Below are positions 1-7,652 of a DNA stretch of 64,000 bases, one piece after another. This DNA is from Mucilaginibacter flavidus (GTDB lineage Bacteria; Bacteroidota; Bacteroidia; Sphingobacteriales; Sphingobacteriaceae). The stretch is from assembly GCF_024055575.1 (NCBI RefSeq), contig NZ_JAMXOE010000013.1, positions 108,042-172,041 on the forward strand, read 5' to 3'. Every line of letters begins with the position of its first letter. Positions within the stretch are counted from its first letter, which is position 1. A program made the position numbers and the translations under genes. The notes under the pieces were generated by a model that was not told the origin of the DNA, ran no database searches, and saw only the letters and a list, made by a program, of their open reading frames with translations.

Positions 1-198
1 CGAGCCGTATTCGTTTTTATCGGTAAGCTTGCTGCCAAAATAAACCATGTTCAGCAGCTTATCCGGGGTTACCTGCAAAACAAGGGCATTGTCTTTTGTT
101 TCAACGGGGATAACTACGTCCTGTGCTTTTGCACTAATAACAGTAAACAGGCACAAAAATGCACCAGTGAGGAGAGTGTTTAAGTATGATTTATTCAT
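1..198 (-). CDS. Probable alpha-galactosidase (GH36-like), N-terminus only
   Basis: Only the first 66 codons are in the window; the rest lies beyond position 1. The ATG at 196-198 (minus strand) is followed by a typical signal peptide of about 26 residues ending in SAKAQ. The mature start (VETKDNALVLQV, then VYFGSKLTD) resembles the beginning of the N-terminal beta-sandwich domain of Bacteroidota GH36 alpha-galactosidases, which release terminal alpha-galactose in the periplasm. That match is from memory of the family and no catalytic residues are visible, so the assignment is tentative; a different secreted glycoside hydrolase is possible. Confidence 0.5.
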   Translation of the reverse strand, partial: MNKSYLNTLLTGAFLCLFTVISAKAQDVVIPVETKDNALVLQVTPDKLLNMVYFGSKLTDKNEYGS

Positions 199-233
199 AA
201 TTGGTTTATTATAGCGGATGATATTAATCCAGC

Positions 234-393
234 AAATCAAATTGTCGCGCGTCTATTTTTCGGCTAAAGCCCTTGTCAACTTATATTATTGTCCGTCACT
301 TAAAAGTGACGGCAATGATGGGTTGTTAATCTAAATTCATTGCCGTCGGTTTTAACCGACGGATTGCCAACAGTAAAAGGCCGGCTTTAGCCA
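234..393. repeat. Dispersed palindromic element, family R1, copy A
   Basis: Starts with AAATCAAATTGTCGC and contains GGCTAAAGCC, then nested hairpins: a self-complementary core at 293-312, GACGGCAATG (308-317) facing CATTGCCGTC (338-347), a second hairpin at 345-362, and closes with GGCTTTAGCCA. The same ordered blocks occur at 7369-7530 and, inverted, at 35513-35631. It fills most of the 290-bp gap between two genes transcribed to the left. No protein is encoded; it looks like a non-autonomous palindromic repeat. Confidence 0.8.
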
Positions 394-488
394 CAAGGCG
401 CTATGCTATTTATCGGACACAAACAGATTTAAAGCAGACAGTCGCCTGTTAATTTCTTGTTCTTGGTTCTTGGTTCTTGGCTCTTCTC

Positions 489-1757
489 TCAATAAATCAC
501 CCCGTCCTTCATCACCATCTTCACCTGTTTCACTGCTTTTATATCTTCGGCAGGGTTACCTTCAACGGCAATAATATCCGCAATATAGGTGGATTTTATA
601 TTCCCGAGGTCATTTAATTGAAAAACTGTCGCATTTACACTTGTAGCCGATTTTAGCACGTCAATTGGCTTCATGCCGTAGTCAACCATTAGCAACATTT
701 CGCGTGCATTATCGCCGTGGTCAAACACGCCCACGTCGCCACCCATGCAAATAGTTACGCCGGCTTGCATCGCCTCTTTAAATATCTCGCGCTTATGGGT
801 AACGCTTTCGGGCTCAGGGTCGGTTCCTTTTTTCCAGCCTGCATAGGTAAATATGGCTTCAGTTGCTGCAAGTGTGGGGCACAGCGCTATGCCTTTTTCC
901 TTCATCAGCTTAAATAGTAGCGGTGTGCCGCCATCGCCGTGCTCAATTGTTGTTACGCCGGCGGCAATGGAACGTCGCATACCTTCTTCCGTTCCCGAAT
1001 GCACGGCCACTATCCGGCCGCTGCTTTTGGCAACCTCAACTGCTATTTTCAATTCGGCTTCGGTAAAAGTGGGCTGGGTGGTGCCGTTTTCGCCCCAACG
1101 GTAATCGGCATAAAGCTTTACCACATCGGCCCCATGGCCAATCTGCGACCGCACCACACGGGTGATGCCATCAATGCCATCTGCTTCCTCGCCGCCTGTA
1201 ATTACGCTTGCTTCGGCAACGTTGCTTTTAGGCCCATAGCTGCCGGTAGCTACAATGGCGCGGGTGGCAACCAACATACGCGGACCCGGAATAACGCCCT
1301 TTTTGATAGCCTCCCTTAAGCCTACATCATCATAAGCTGCGCCTTCGGTGCCTAAATCCCGTACGGTTGTAAAGCCGGCCATCAGCGTAGCTTTTGCGTG
1401 GTTAACCGCGCGTGCCGTACGTTCGGCCCGGCTTTCGTTCAGCACCTGGTTGTTCCACGAAGTTTGATTATAAGGGTGCAGGAATAAATGGGAATGCCCC
1501 TCAATCATGCCCGGCATTACTGTTTGGCCCTTTAGTTCGATAATTTTTACTGATGAAGGCACTGTTATGCTGTTGGGCTCGCCGGCGGCCTCAATGCGGC
1601 TGCCTTTTATTAAAACCCACCAGCCTGCATGCATTTGTTGCCCGTCAAAAACGCGGTCGGGCTTTAGCAGGATGTAGTTGTCAAATGTTTTTTGCTGCGC
1701 GATGATGGACGTTATTAGCGATAAGATTAAGGTGAAGGTTAGGTTTACAGTTTTCAT
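489..1757 (-). CDS. Secreted metal-dependent amidohydrolase
   Basis: A 422-residue protein if started at the ATG at 1755-1757, which gives a clean signal peptide (to about residue 20); an upstream in-frame extension has no signal character. It belongs to the amidohydrolase superfamily (imidazolonepropionase / Xaa-Pro dipeptidase-like group): HSH metal motif at residues 88-90, lysine 214 in VVKLYADYR as the likely carboxylated metal bridge, H253 (AVHSG), H273 (IEHGDG) and D341 (GGDVG). These residues predict a binuclear or mononuclear metallohydrolase acting on a cyclic amide or dipeptide in the periplasm; the substrate cannot be told. It is divergently oriented to the sigma factor gene at 1845. 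Confidence 0.85.
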   Translation of the reverse strand: MKTVNLTFTLILSLITSIIAQQKTFDNYILLKPDRVFDGQQMHAGWWVLIKGSRIEAAGEPNSITVPSSVKIIELKGQTVMPGMIEGHSHLFLHPYNQTSWNNQVLNESRAERTARAVNHAKATLMAGFTTVRDLGTEGAAYDDVGLREAIKKGVIPGPRMLVATRAIVATGSYGPKSNVAEASVITGGEEADGIDGITRVVRSQIGHGADVVKLYADYRWGENGTTQPTFTEAELKIAVEVAKSSGRIVAVHSGTEEGMRRSIAAGVTTIEHGDGGTPLLFKLMKEKGIALCPTLAATEAIFTYAGWKKGTDPEPESVTHKREIFKEAMQAGVTICMGGDVGVFDHGDNAREMLLMVDYGMKPIDVLKSATSVNATVFQLNDLGNIKSTYIADIIAVEGNPAEDIKAVKQVKMVMKDGVIY

Positions 1758-1810
1758 AATTGTATTTGTAGTTGTAAAGCAAGTTATTAAATTTATTTTT
1801 AATCCCGTGC

Positions 1811-1834
1811 AACCATTTCGCAACCCTTTTCATC
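1811..1834 (+). promoter_or_regulatory. Possible ECF-type promoter of the sigma factor gene
   Basis: AACC (1811-1814) and CATC (1831-1834) are separated by 16 bases, a layout like the AAC/CGTC boxes of ECF-dependent promoters, suggesting autoregulation. GCAACC occurs twice here. The predicted transcript start would leave almost no 5' leader before the ATG at 1845, so this is a weak call. Confidence 0.3.
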
Positions 1835-1844
1835 TTACCTTTAA

Positions 1845-2417
1845 ATGATGTTTTTGGAGCCAAAATATACTATTGACGAACTGGTAAAAAGATGTAAGGC
1901 AAATGAGCGTAAAGCCCAGGAAATGCTGTACAAACAATTTGCTTCGAAAATGCTTGGGGTTTGTTTACGCTACGCAACCGACCGTATGGAAGCCGAGGAT
2001 ATGCTGCAAAATGGGTTTATCAAGGTTTTTAACAAGATAGAAGACTACCGTGGAGAAGGCTCGTTTGAAGGATGGATACGGCGGATAATGGTACACAGTT
2101 CGATAGAGTACTACCGCAAATATCATAAAATGGTGCAGCTGGTTGATATTGAGGATGCTGCCGGGCATACATCGGTTGATGCACAGGCCACGTCAACGCT
2201 GGCCGCTAATGAGTTGATGGCTTTGATACAGCAACTGGCTCCGGGTTACCGCATAGTATTTAACTTATACGCCATTGAAGGCTACTCGCACCGCGAAATA
2301 GCTGAAATAACCGGGATAAGCGAGGGGGCATCAAAATCGCAACTATCAAGGGCGCGGTCGGTATTAAAAGAACAAATAGTAAAAATGGAAGGTAAACGAT
2401 ATGGATATGCAGGATAA
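1845..2417 (+). CDS. RNA polymerase sigma factor, ECF (sigma-70) family
   Basis: A 190-residue sigma factor. Region 2 is at about residues 25-95 (AEDMLQNGFIKVFNKIEDY, then FEGWIRRI for core and -10 binding) and region 4 at about 130-180 (YSHREIAEITGISEGASKSQ, the -35 helix-turn-helix). Regions 1 and 3 are absent, as expected for ECF factors. The ATG at 1845 is chosen; the next codon is also ATG. Its 3' end overlaps the next gene by 17 bp, so the two are co-transcribed and translationally coupled, which fits a sigma/anti-sigma pair. The regulon is unknown, although the outer-membrane protein gene at 3313 is an obvious candidate. Confidence 0.93.
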   Translation: MMFLEPKYTIDELVKRCKANERKAQEMLYKQFASKMLGVCLRYATDRMEAEDMLQNGFIKVFNKIEDYRGEGSFEGWIRRIMVHSSIEYYRKYHKMVQLVDIEDAAGHTSVDAQATSTLAANELMALIQQLAPGYRIVFNLYAIEGYSHREIAEITGISEGASKSQLSRARSVLKEQIVKMEGKRYGYAG

Positions 2418-3210
2418 AGAATTTGATACGCTGTTTCGCTCGAAGCTTGAAAACTTTGAGGCCGCACCTACCAGCCAGGTATGGGACGGTATTGTTGAGG
2501 GCCTGCATGGCAAACGCCGTTATGCTGTATTGTTGCCATGGTTAAGTATAGCCGCAAGCGTACTTGTTTTGGTAGCTTCAGGGGTATTGTTTATCCCGCA
2601 GAAAACAGCCGTTAAGCCTTCTGCTAGCCACGAAATTGCTAAAACACAGGTAACGCCGCAGGTTATTAAACCAAGCCCGGCAATACCACAACAACAAAGT
2701 ATAGCGCAAATACCTGCAGTTGCAACTGCACCGGTTAACCGGATGGCACAGGTAAGACCTGTAAAAACAAATGTGCAAGCACCTGTTACAAACACAGCAC
2801 CTGAAACCGTGCCGGCGAATGTAAATGCAGCGCAACCGCACGAACAACAAATAATAGCAGCAGTACAGCCAAAAGAAGTAATTTCGCCCGAAGCTCCGGG
2901 CTCGCAAACGCAGGTAGTTGCCCCGCAAACGGTAGATATGCCCGTGGCCGCTGCCATTAAACCGGTAATAGCCGCAGCGATGCCAAATATTGTAGATAAA
3001 CAAAGTATTGCGTCGGCAAGGCCAAAACATAAAGCACATGGCATAGGCGGCTTCCTTAACACCGTAATTGCTGCGGTTGATAAGCGAAAAGATAAAATAA
3101 TTGAGTTTACTGATTCGGATGATGACGATGAGTCGAACATTACAGCGGTTAACCTGGGGATACTAAAATTTAAAAAGGATAAAGCAGAAGTGAGTAGTTT
3201 GGCTAAATGA
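2401..3210 (+). CDS. Putative transmembrane anti-sigma factor
   Basis: A 269-residue protein with a short cytoplasmic N-terminus (about 1-40, including the pattern FEAAPTSQVWDGIVEGL common in Bacteroidota anti-sigma-like proteins), one membrane segment at about 42-66, and a long extracytoplasmic part rich in Ala, Pro, Gln and Val (about 70-205) ending in a charged tail with DSDDDDES. There is no FecR domain. The 17-bp overlap with the ECF sigma gene is the main argument for an anti-sigma role: it would hold the sigma factor at the inner membrane until a periplasmic signal arrives. The low-complexity stretch may act as a periplasm-spanning stalk. Function is inferred from context. Confidence 0.6.
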   Translation: MDMQDKEFDTLFRSKLENFEAAPTSQVWDGIVEGLHGKRRYAVLLPWLSIAASVLVLVASGVLFIPQKTAVKPSASHEIAKTQVTPQVIKPSPAIPQQQSIAQIPAVATAPVNRMAQVRPVKTNVQAPVTNTAPETVPANVNAAQPHEQQIIAAVQPKEVISPEAPGSQTQVVAPQTVDMPVAAAIKPVIAAAMPNIVDKQSIASARPKHKAHGIGGFLNTVIAAVDKRKDKIIEFTDSDDDDESNITAVNLGILKFKKDKAEVSSLAK

Positions 3211-3268
3211 GAGGTTGATTGGGTTAAAGCATAGTGTACATGTTGCTTTTTCTAACTCAACCAACCTA
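3211..3268. terminator. Inverted repeat after the sigma/anti-sigma operon
   Basis: GAGGTTGATTGGGTT directly after the stop codon pairs imperfectly with AACTCAACCAACCT at 3254-3267. It could terminate the sigma/anti-sigma transcript before the barrel gene. A GGTTGATTGGGTT string also occurs near 44820, so it may be a dispersed tag rather than a dedicated terminator. Confidence 0.35.
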
Positions 3269-3312
3269 ATCCAACTGAATCAACAAATCAACTAAAATTA
3301 ACAACAGACAAA

Positions 3313-4125
3313 ATGAAACGCATAATAATTACTACAATATTAAGTATAGCAATCTTCGGTGCTTTTGCACAAACTAAAAAGGACAGCAGCATGGCTGTGC
3401 CCGATTCTGTAAAAAGAAAAAGCGTTAACATCTCGCTAAGTGTTGGCGACGACGACTCCCACCGGTGGAAAGATACCACTACTTATAACGACAGGTCGTA
3501 CCCACGGTTCTCATTCGGTATCACGTTCTCGAGGTTTGATTTGGGACTGGCTACCTTGATTGATAACGGCAGCTTTACCCTCTCGCCTAAAAACGACTTT
3601 TTGCGCTACCGCTCGTGGAAAACCAGCAACGTAGGTTTCGACCTGGTGCAGATGGGTGTAAGGTTTAGCCCCAACTTTAAGATATACCTTTCTGGCGGGT
3701 TCGACTGGACGCTGATACGCCTGCGTGAAGATATCACCATACTGCCTAACCAGCCGGTGCTGACTTATCGCCGCGATAATATCGACTACAGCAAAAACCG
3801 CTTTTCATCAACCTACCTGCGTATACCGCTATCGTTTGATTTTCGCACCAACGAGAATAACGAAGGAAAACGCGCGCATATCGTGTTCGGTCCGGATGGT
3901 GGCCTGCTGCTGGGTGGCCGGGTGAAGCAAATAAGCAAGGAAAACGGGAAGCAAAAGATAGATGACGACTATCATTTCACAAAATTCCGTTATGGTGGCT
4001 TTGTACGCTTTGGTTACGGCGACATGGGCATCTTTGCCAAATACTACTTCAACGATATGTTTGAAAACAGCCCCGACCAAAAAGGGTTAAAGAATTTATC
4101 CTTTGGATTTACTTTAGGGTTTTAA
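3313..4125 (+). CDS. Outer-membrane beta-barrel protein
   Basis: 270 residues with a signal peptide (MKRIIITTILSIAIFGAFAQ) and alternating hydrophobic/polar strands typical of PorT-like/OMP_b-brl proteins of Bacteroidota: RFSFGITFSRFDLGLATL, FKIYLSGGFDWTLIRL, YGGFVRFGYGDMGIFAKYY. It ends in aromatic-terminated strand NLSFGFTLGF, the expected signature for barrel insertion. It follows the sigma/anti-sigma pair by about 100 bp on the same strand and may belong to its regulon. The specific role is unknown. Confidence 0.75.
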   Translation: MKRIIITTILSIAIFGAFAQTKKDSSMAVPDSVKRKSVNISLSVGDDDSHRWKDTTTYNDRSYPRFSFGITFSRFDLGLATLIDNGSFTLSPKNDFLRYRSWKTSNVGFDLVQMGVRFSPNFKIYLSGGFDWTLIRLREDITILPNQPVLTYRRDNIDYSKNRFSSTYLRIPLSFDFRTNENNEGKRAHIVFGPDGGLLLGGRVKQISKENGKQKIDDDYHFTKFRYGGFVRFGYGDMGIFAKYYFNDMFENSPDQKGLKNLSFGFTLGF

Positions 4126-4160
4126 AGGATTGTTGAAAGGTTGGAACGGACTGTTGAAAA

Positions 4161-4231
4161 GTTGGAATGTTGTAAAGTTGAAAGGTTAAAAACACCAACA
4201 TTACAACCTTTCAACTTTACAACGTTACAAC
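4161..4231. terminator. Long hairpin between convergent genes
   Basis: 27-base arms (4161-4187 and 4205-4231) pair with about three mismatches; the inner 16 bases (TAAAGTTGAAAGGTT region) pair perfectly around a 17-base loop. It lies between the convergent barrel and cupin genes and could terminate both. The right arm supplies the last codons and the TAA stop of the cupin gene. Confidence 0.6.
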
Positions 4232-4570
4232 ATCCACGTTCACCCTGTCCCCATGGGACTTCGGCTCGGATATTACTAAAAAATGCAAATCGGCATCGCT
4301 ATTGTTTAATATGCGGTGCTTTGTGTTTGGGGCTATGTGGATCGATTCATTTGCCTGTACTGTTTTGCTTTCCCCTCCAACCTCGAATGTCGCGGTTCCG
4401 GATAAAATATAGAATACCTGCTGTGCATTATGGTGGTAATGCAACTGCTCGCCGGTGCCGGGTGGCATGCGTTCCTGTATAACGCTTAGCGTGTTTGATT
4501 TTAACAGGTGCCAGCCGTCGCACTGGTTGCCCCAGGTATAATGTTCGGCATTTTGGGTGGATGTAATCAT
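4217..4570 (-). CDS. Small cupin-domain protein
   Basis: 117 residues, one complete Cupin_2 barrel. Motif 1 is visible as GTGEQLHYHHNAQQVFYILS (two metal-binding His plus a downstream Glu), and motif 2 as ANESIHIAPNTKHRILN (His). No fused domain is present. Such single cupins bind a metal and may act as isomerases, dioxygenases or ligand sensors, so no substrate can be assigned. The stop codon lies inside the hairpin at 4205-4231. Confidence 0.85.
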   Translation of the reverse strand: MITSTQNAEHYTWGNQCDGWHLLKSNTLSVIQERMPPGTGEQLHYHHNAQQVFYILSGTATFEVGGESKTVQANESIHIAPNTKHRILNNSDADLHFLVISEPKSHGDRVNVDVVTL

Positions 4571-4603
4571 AGTACAAATTTAAATTTTCCGGGGCAAATT
4601 TTA

Positions 4604-4699
4604 AGCCCCACCTAAATCCTCCCCGGTAGGGAGGACTTGAAAAAATGAAAGTGCGCGAAGCTAAAGTCTCCCCTACCGGGGGAGATTTAGAGGGGGCTT
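4604..4699. repeat. Palindromic repeat, family R6, copy 1
   Basis: AGCCCCACCTAAATCCTCCC at the left end faces GGGGGAGATTTAGAGGGGGC at the right; inner hairpins are CCCCGGTAGGG and CCCCTACCGGGG. An inverted copy sits at 35825-35921 and shorter relatives at 18742-18825 and 46684-46798. Non-coding. Confidence 0.8.
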
Positions 4700-4807
4700 T
4701 ACGCTATACAGGCAGTACAATTTGATACAAGTTTGAACAAACGGCGCAATAAGGCCAAAAAACCGTTTGTTTTTGTAATTTAACCCTTAAGCGTTAGCTA
4801 ATTAAAT

Positions 4808-4815
4808 TACATTTG
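4808..4815 (+). promoter_or_regulatory. -7 box TACATTTG
   Basis: Matches the Bacteroidota housekeeping -7 consensus TAnnTTTG, 37 bases upstream of the ATG at 4852. No TTG -33 box is found at the usual 17-23 base spacing, so this is only a half promoter. Confidence 0.35.
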
Positions 4816-4851
4816 AGGTTCAAACCAATGCTTCGCGCCTTTTAGTTATTG

Positions 4852-6795
4852 ATGAAACCGTTTTGGCTTAAGTTATTTTTACCGGCAATTGGTATCCTGT
4901 TGGCTATGCAAAGCTACGCACAGGTATGTACTGGCAGCCTTGGCGACCCGGTTATTAACCAGGATTTTGGCTCGGGCGTAAACCCCGGTGCGCCATTATC
5001 AACCAGTGTAACCAACTATAATTATTATAACGCCGATTGCCCCAACGACGGCAGCTATACCATTGCCACCAGCACCAATGCCTGTTTTGGCCGCAGCTGG
5101 CACACCGTATCAAGCGACCATACCGGCAACCCCAACGGGTACATGATGATTGTTAATGCCTCAAACGACCCCGGGCTTTTTTACACGCAAACCGCCGAAG
5201 CCGGGCAATTATGCCCTAACACTACTTATTACTTCTCTGCATTTATAGGTAATCTGATTCTCTCTTCGGCCTGCGGCGGCGCAGCGACAAAACCAAACAT
5301 TACCTTTTCTATTGAAACCCCGGAGGGTCTAAAACTGAACCAGCCCTATAATACCGGGGATATCGATACCTCGCCCGAATTTACATGGAAGGAATACGGC
5401 ACCTATTTTACCACCCCGGCAAATGTTACCACCGTTGTGGTAAAAATGATAAACAATGCCCCCGGCGGCTGCGGTAACGATTTGGCGTTGGATGATATCA
5501 CCTTTCGCGCCTGCGGGCCGCTTATCCAATCGGGATTTGGGGCATCTACAGGGCAAGGCACGCAGGAGTTGTGCGAGGGCGGCAGTGCCAAATATTCGCT
5601 GAAAGCTGACGTAACCGGCCCAAGTCCCGTATTGCAATGGCAGGCAAATTACAACGGACAAGGTTGGGGAGATATCCAGGGTAAAAACACCAACACCCTC
5701 GACCTTGATTTTCAGAATGCTGTAAAAGGCATTTACCAGTACCGCATCGGTGTTGCCAACGGGTCTGACATTGCATCGGTTGGGTGCCGGGTTTATTCAA
5801 CGCCGTTGACGGTCACGGTTAACCCGCTGCCGGTCGTCGCGGCCATACCGCCTAAGACCTTTTGCGAGGGATACCCCCTTACGCTGGAGGCTACCGGCGG
5901 GGCAACTTACTTATGGACGGGGCCGGGCATGCAGCCTACTACGCAAAATCCATTGGTAATAAACAGCGCTACACCGGCAAACCAGGGTACCTATACCGTT
6001 GTTGCCACGTCCGACAAAGGCTGCCCCGCAGCGCCCGTGCAGGTGCAGGTTAAAGTTGTGCCCAAAGTCGTGGCAGTAGTAAGCGGCCCTGTCCCCATTT
6101 GTGCAGGCGATAAAACGCAATTAACCGCATCAGGCGGCTTATATTACAAATGGACGCCATCAACCGGGCTCGACCATGACGATATCCCCAACCCGGTTGC
6201 CAGTCCGTTAGAGACTGCTACATACGCTGTAAACGTGAGCAACGATGGCTGTAATGACGATACCAAATCAATAACCGTAACCGTAAGGCAGCTTCCTACA
6301 GCCGATGGCGGCGGCGATAAAAAGATATTCGAGGGGCAATCGGTAAAACTGAATGGTACCATAGGTGGCGATGAAATCAGCAGCTTTGCCTGGTCGCCCG
6401 CAACAGCGCTTGATAACCCATCGTCGGTTACGCCAACGGCCAACCCGACAGATGATATTACCTACACCCTTACAGTAACATCGCAAAACTGCGGCATAGC
6501 AACCAGCAAGGTTTTTGTAAGGGTTTATAAAAAAGTAACGGTACCCAATGCATTTTCGCCCAATAATGATGGTATCAATGACCTTTGGAATATCGAGGCG
6601 CTGGTAACCTACCCTGATTGTTCGCTACAGGTTTTTGACCGGTATGGCAGAAACGTATTTAAAAGCACCGGCTACTCAAAAGCCTGGGACGGCACCTATG
6701 GCGGCTCGCAGTTGCCCGAAGGGGTTTATTATTATATCATCGACCTAAAAAATAATACGCCAAAGCTTACGGGGTGGGTGCTGATTGTGAGATAA
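4852..6795 (+). CDS. Secreted multidomain protein with gliding-motility type (T9SS type B) C-terminal domain
   Basis: 647 residues with a signal peptide (ends SYAQ, about residue 24). The N-terminal half is a carbohydrate-binding-like beta-sandwich (conserved CGNDLALDDITFRAC near residue 210). Three Ig/PKD-like domains follow, each with paired cysteines (about 235-320, 330-400, 405-480), then a PKD-like domain. The last 85 residues are the gliding-motility C-terminal domain: VPNAFSPNNDGINDLWNI, VFDRYGRNVFKS, WDGTYGG, LPEGVYYYIIDL. That domain targets proteins through the type IX secretion system. ATG 4852 was preferred to TTG three bases earlier. Probably a surface adhesin. Confidence 0.88.
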   Translation: MKPFWLKLFLPAIGILLAMQSYAQVCTGSLGDPVINQDFGSGVNPGAPLSTSVTNYNYYNADCPNDGSYTIATSTNACFGRSWHTVSSDHTGNPNGYMMIVNASNDPGLFYTQTAEAGQLCPNTTYYFSAFIGNLILSSACGGAATKPNITFSIETPEGLKLNQPYNTGDIDTSPEFTWKEYGTYFTTPANVTTVVVKMINNAPGGCGNDLALDDITFRACGPLIQSGFGASTGQGTQELCEGGSAKYSLKADVTGPSPVLQWQANYNGQGWGDIQGKNTNTLDLDFQNAVKGIYQYRIGVANGSDIASVGCRVYSTPLTVTVNPLPVVAAIPPKTFCEGYPLTLEATGGATYLWTGPGMQPTTQNPLVINSATPANQGTYTVVATSDKGCPAAPVQVQVKVVPKVVAVVSGPVPICAGDKTQLTASGGLYYKWTPSTGLDHDDIPNPVASPLETATYAVNVSNDGCNDDTKSITVTVRQLPTADGGGDKKIFEGQSVKLNGTIGGDEISSFAWSPATALDNPSSVTPTANPTDDITYTLTVTSQNCGIATSKVFVRVYKKVTVPNAFSPNNDGINDLWNIEALVTYPDCSLQVFDRYGRNVFKSTGYSKAWDGTYGGSQLPEGVYYYIIDLKNNTPKLTGWVLIVR

Positions 6796-6811
6796 AAAGC
6801 CTTCAAATCCA

Positions 6812-6957
6812 CGTCATTGCGAGGAACGAAGCAACCTCTACGAAGGACAGTCATGGACCGTTATCTGGTGGTATCCCAAATGCGGCGTTTGAGTAAACAC
6901 AAGCTTTTTACTTCTTGATTAGCAGGCGTAAAGATTGCTTCGTTCCTCGCAATGACG
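6812..6957. repeat. Palindromic repeat, family R2, copy 1
   Basis: Perfect 23-base inverted arms (6812-6834 and 6935-6957), beginning CGTCATTGCGAGGAACG. The interior is not conserved with the other copies at 20334-20482 and 62832-62950. It begins 16 bases after the T9SS cargo stop codon. Confidence 0.85.
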
Positions 6958-6979
6958 TGATGGTGAGTTTGGAGCGGCT

Positions 6980-7328
6980 GGAACGTTTGTTATAGGGGAT
7001 AACGGGAGTTACAAGTGTTACAAGGAAATAGCCATAAACCACCAACCGGCCTGTCATGCTGGGCGGGAAATGACAAAAAAGGGTGTCATGCTGAGGCACT
7101 CGAAGCATGCGGGCAAAGGCCTATACAAGCGGACAGGTCTGCGCACAGCTAAGCACGCGGACAGGCCACTGCGCTCATGCTTCGAGTGCCTCAGCATGAC
7201 ACCCTTTGTATTGCTTGGTTTTACAATCCAGTCTGATCATGCCAATCTTTAAATCCTATAAATCATGGTTCAGACAAATGTTTCCTGTAACGGATGGAAC
7301 GCGTGTAAAGGGGAATAACAAACGTTCC
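6980..7328. repeat. Composite inverted-repeat element with degenerate ~49-bp ends
   Basis: GGAACGTTTGTTAT at 6980-6993 is repeated inverted at 7315-7328. The complementarity extends, at lower identity, to about 49 bases, including blocks related to GTTACAAG. The R3 palindrome at 7081-7204 lies inside. No gene or clear target-site duplication is visible. It may be a MITE-like unit. Confidence 0.5.
7081..7204. repeat. Palindromic repeat, family R3
   Basis: 29-base arms, perfect, at 7081-7109 and 7176-7204, beginning GGGTGTCATGCTGAGGCACT. The start TGTCATGCTGAGG resembles the arm starts of R2 (TGTCATTGCGAGG) and R4 (TGTCATTCTGAAC), suggesting one superfamily. Confidence 0.85.
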
Positions 7329-7368
7329 AAGTGTAACAAACCGTCGCCTTTTGCCTTTCAGCCAAGTG

Positions 7369-7530
7369 CAAATCAAATTGTCGCTTACAGATTTTTGGCT
7401 AAAGCCTCTATCGTGTTATTTATGTCCCGTCCCTTAAAAGGGACGGCAATGAAACAGTTCTTTTCAATTCATTGCCGTCTGGCTTTAGCCGACGGAAATT
7501 ATAAAATAACAATGCAGGGCTTTAGCCAAA
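7369..7530. repeat. Palindromic element, family R1, copy B
   Basis: Same block order as the copy at 234-393: CAAATCAAATTGTCGC, TTGGCTAAAGCC, hairpin CCCGTCCCTTAAAAGGGACG, GACGGCAATG (7442-7451) opposite CATTGCCGTC (7470-7479), GGCTTTAGCC twice. It occupies the 3' part of the 857-bp gap 6796-7652, which holds repeats only. Confidence 0.8.
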
Positions 7531-7630
7531 TTTCGCCATGCTGTATGGTGGGGAAGATAAACGTCTGTCAGGTATTACGGCTTCAATTTGGTTTGCGCCC
7601 TTTCAGCTTTTACCTTTCACGTCAAAACCC

Positions 7631-7638
7631 TATCTTTG
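7631..7638 (+). promoter_or_regulatory. -7 box TATCTTTG upstream of the SprT-like gene
   Basis: Exact match to TAnnTTTG, 14 bases before the TTG start at 7653, implying a very short leader. No -33 TTG at standard spacing. Confidence 0.4.
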
Positions 7639-7652
7639 TATTGAGGTAAAAA

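Noticed and set aside
2520..3140. Cys/Ala-rich open frame antisense to the anti-sigma gene
   Set aside because: Its composition is the reverse reading of Gln/Pro/Ala codons; no signal or start context.
7206..7649. 147-codon frame between the T9SS cargo and SprT genes
   Set aside because: Consists of R1 and other repeat sequence; no family features.
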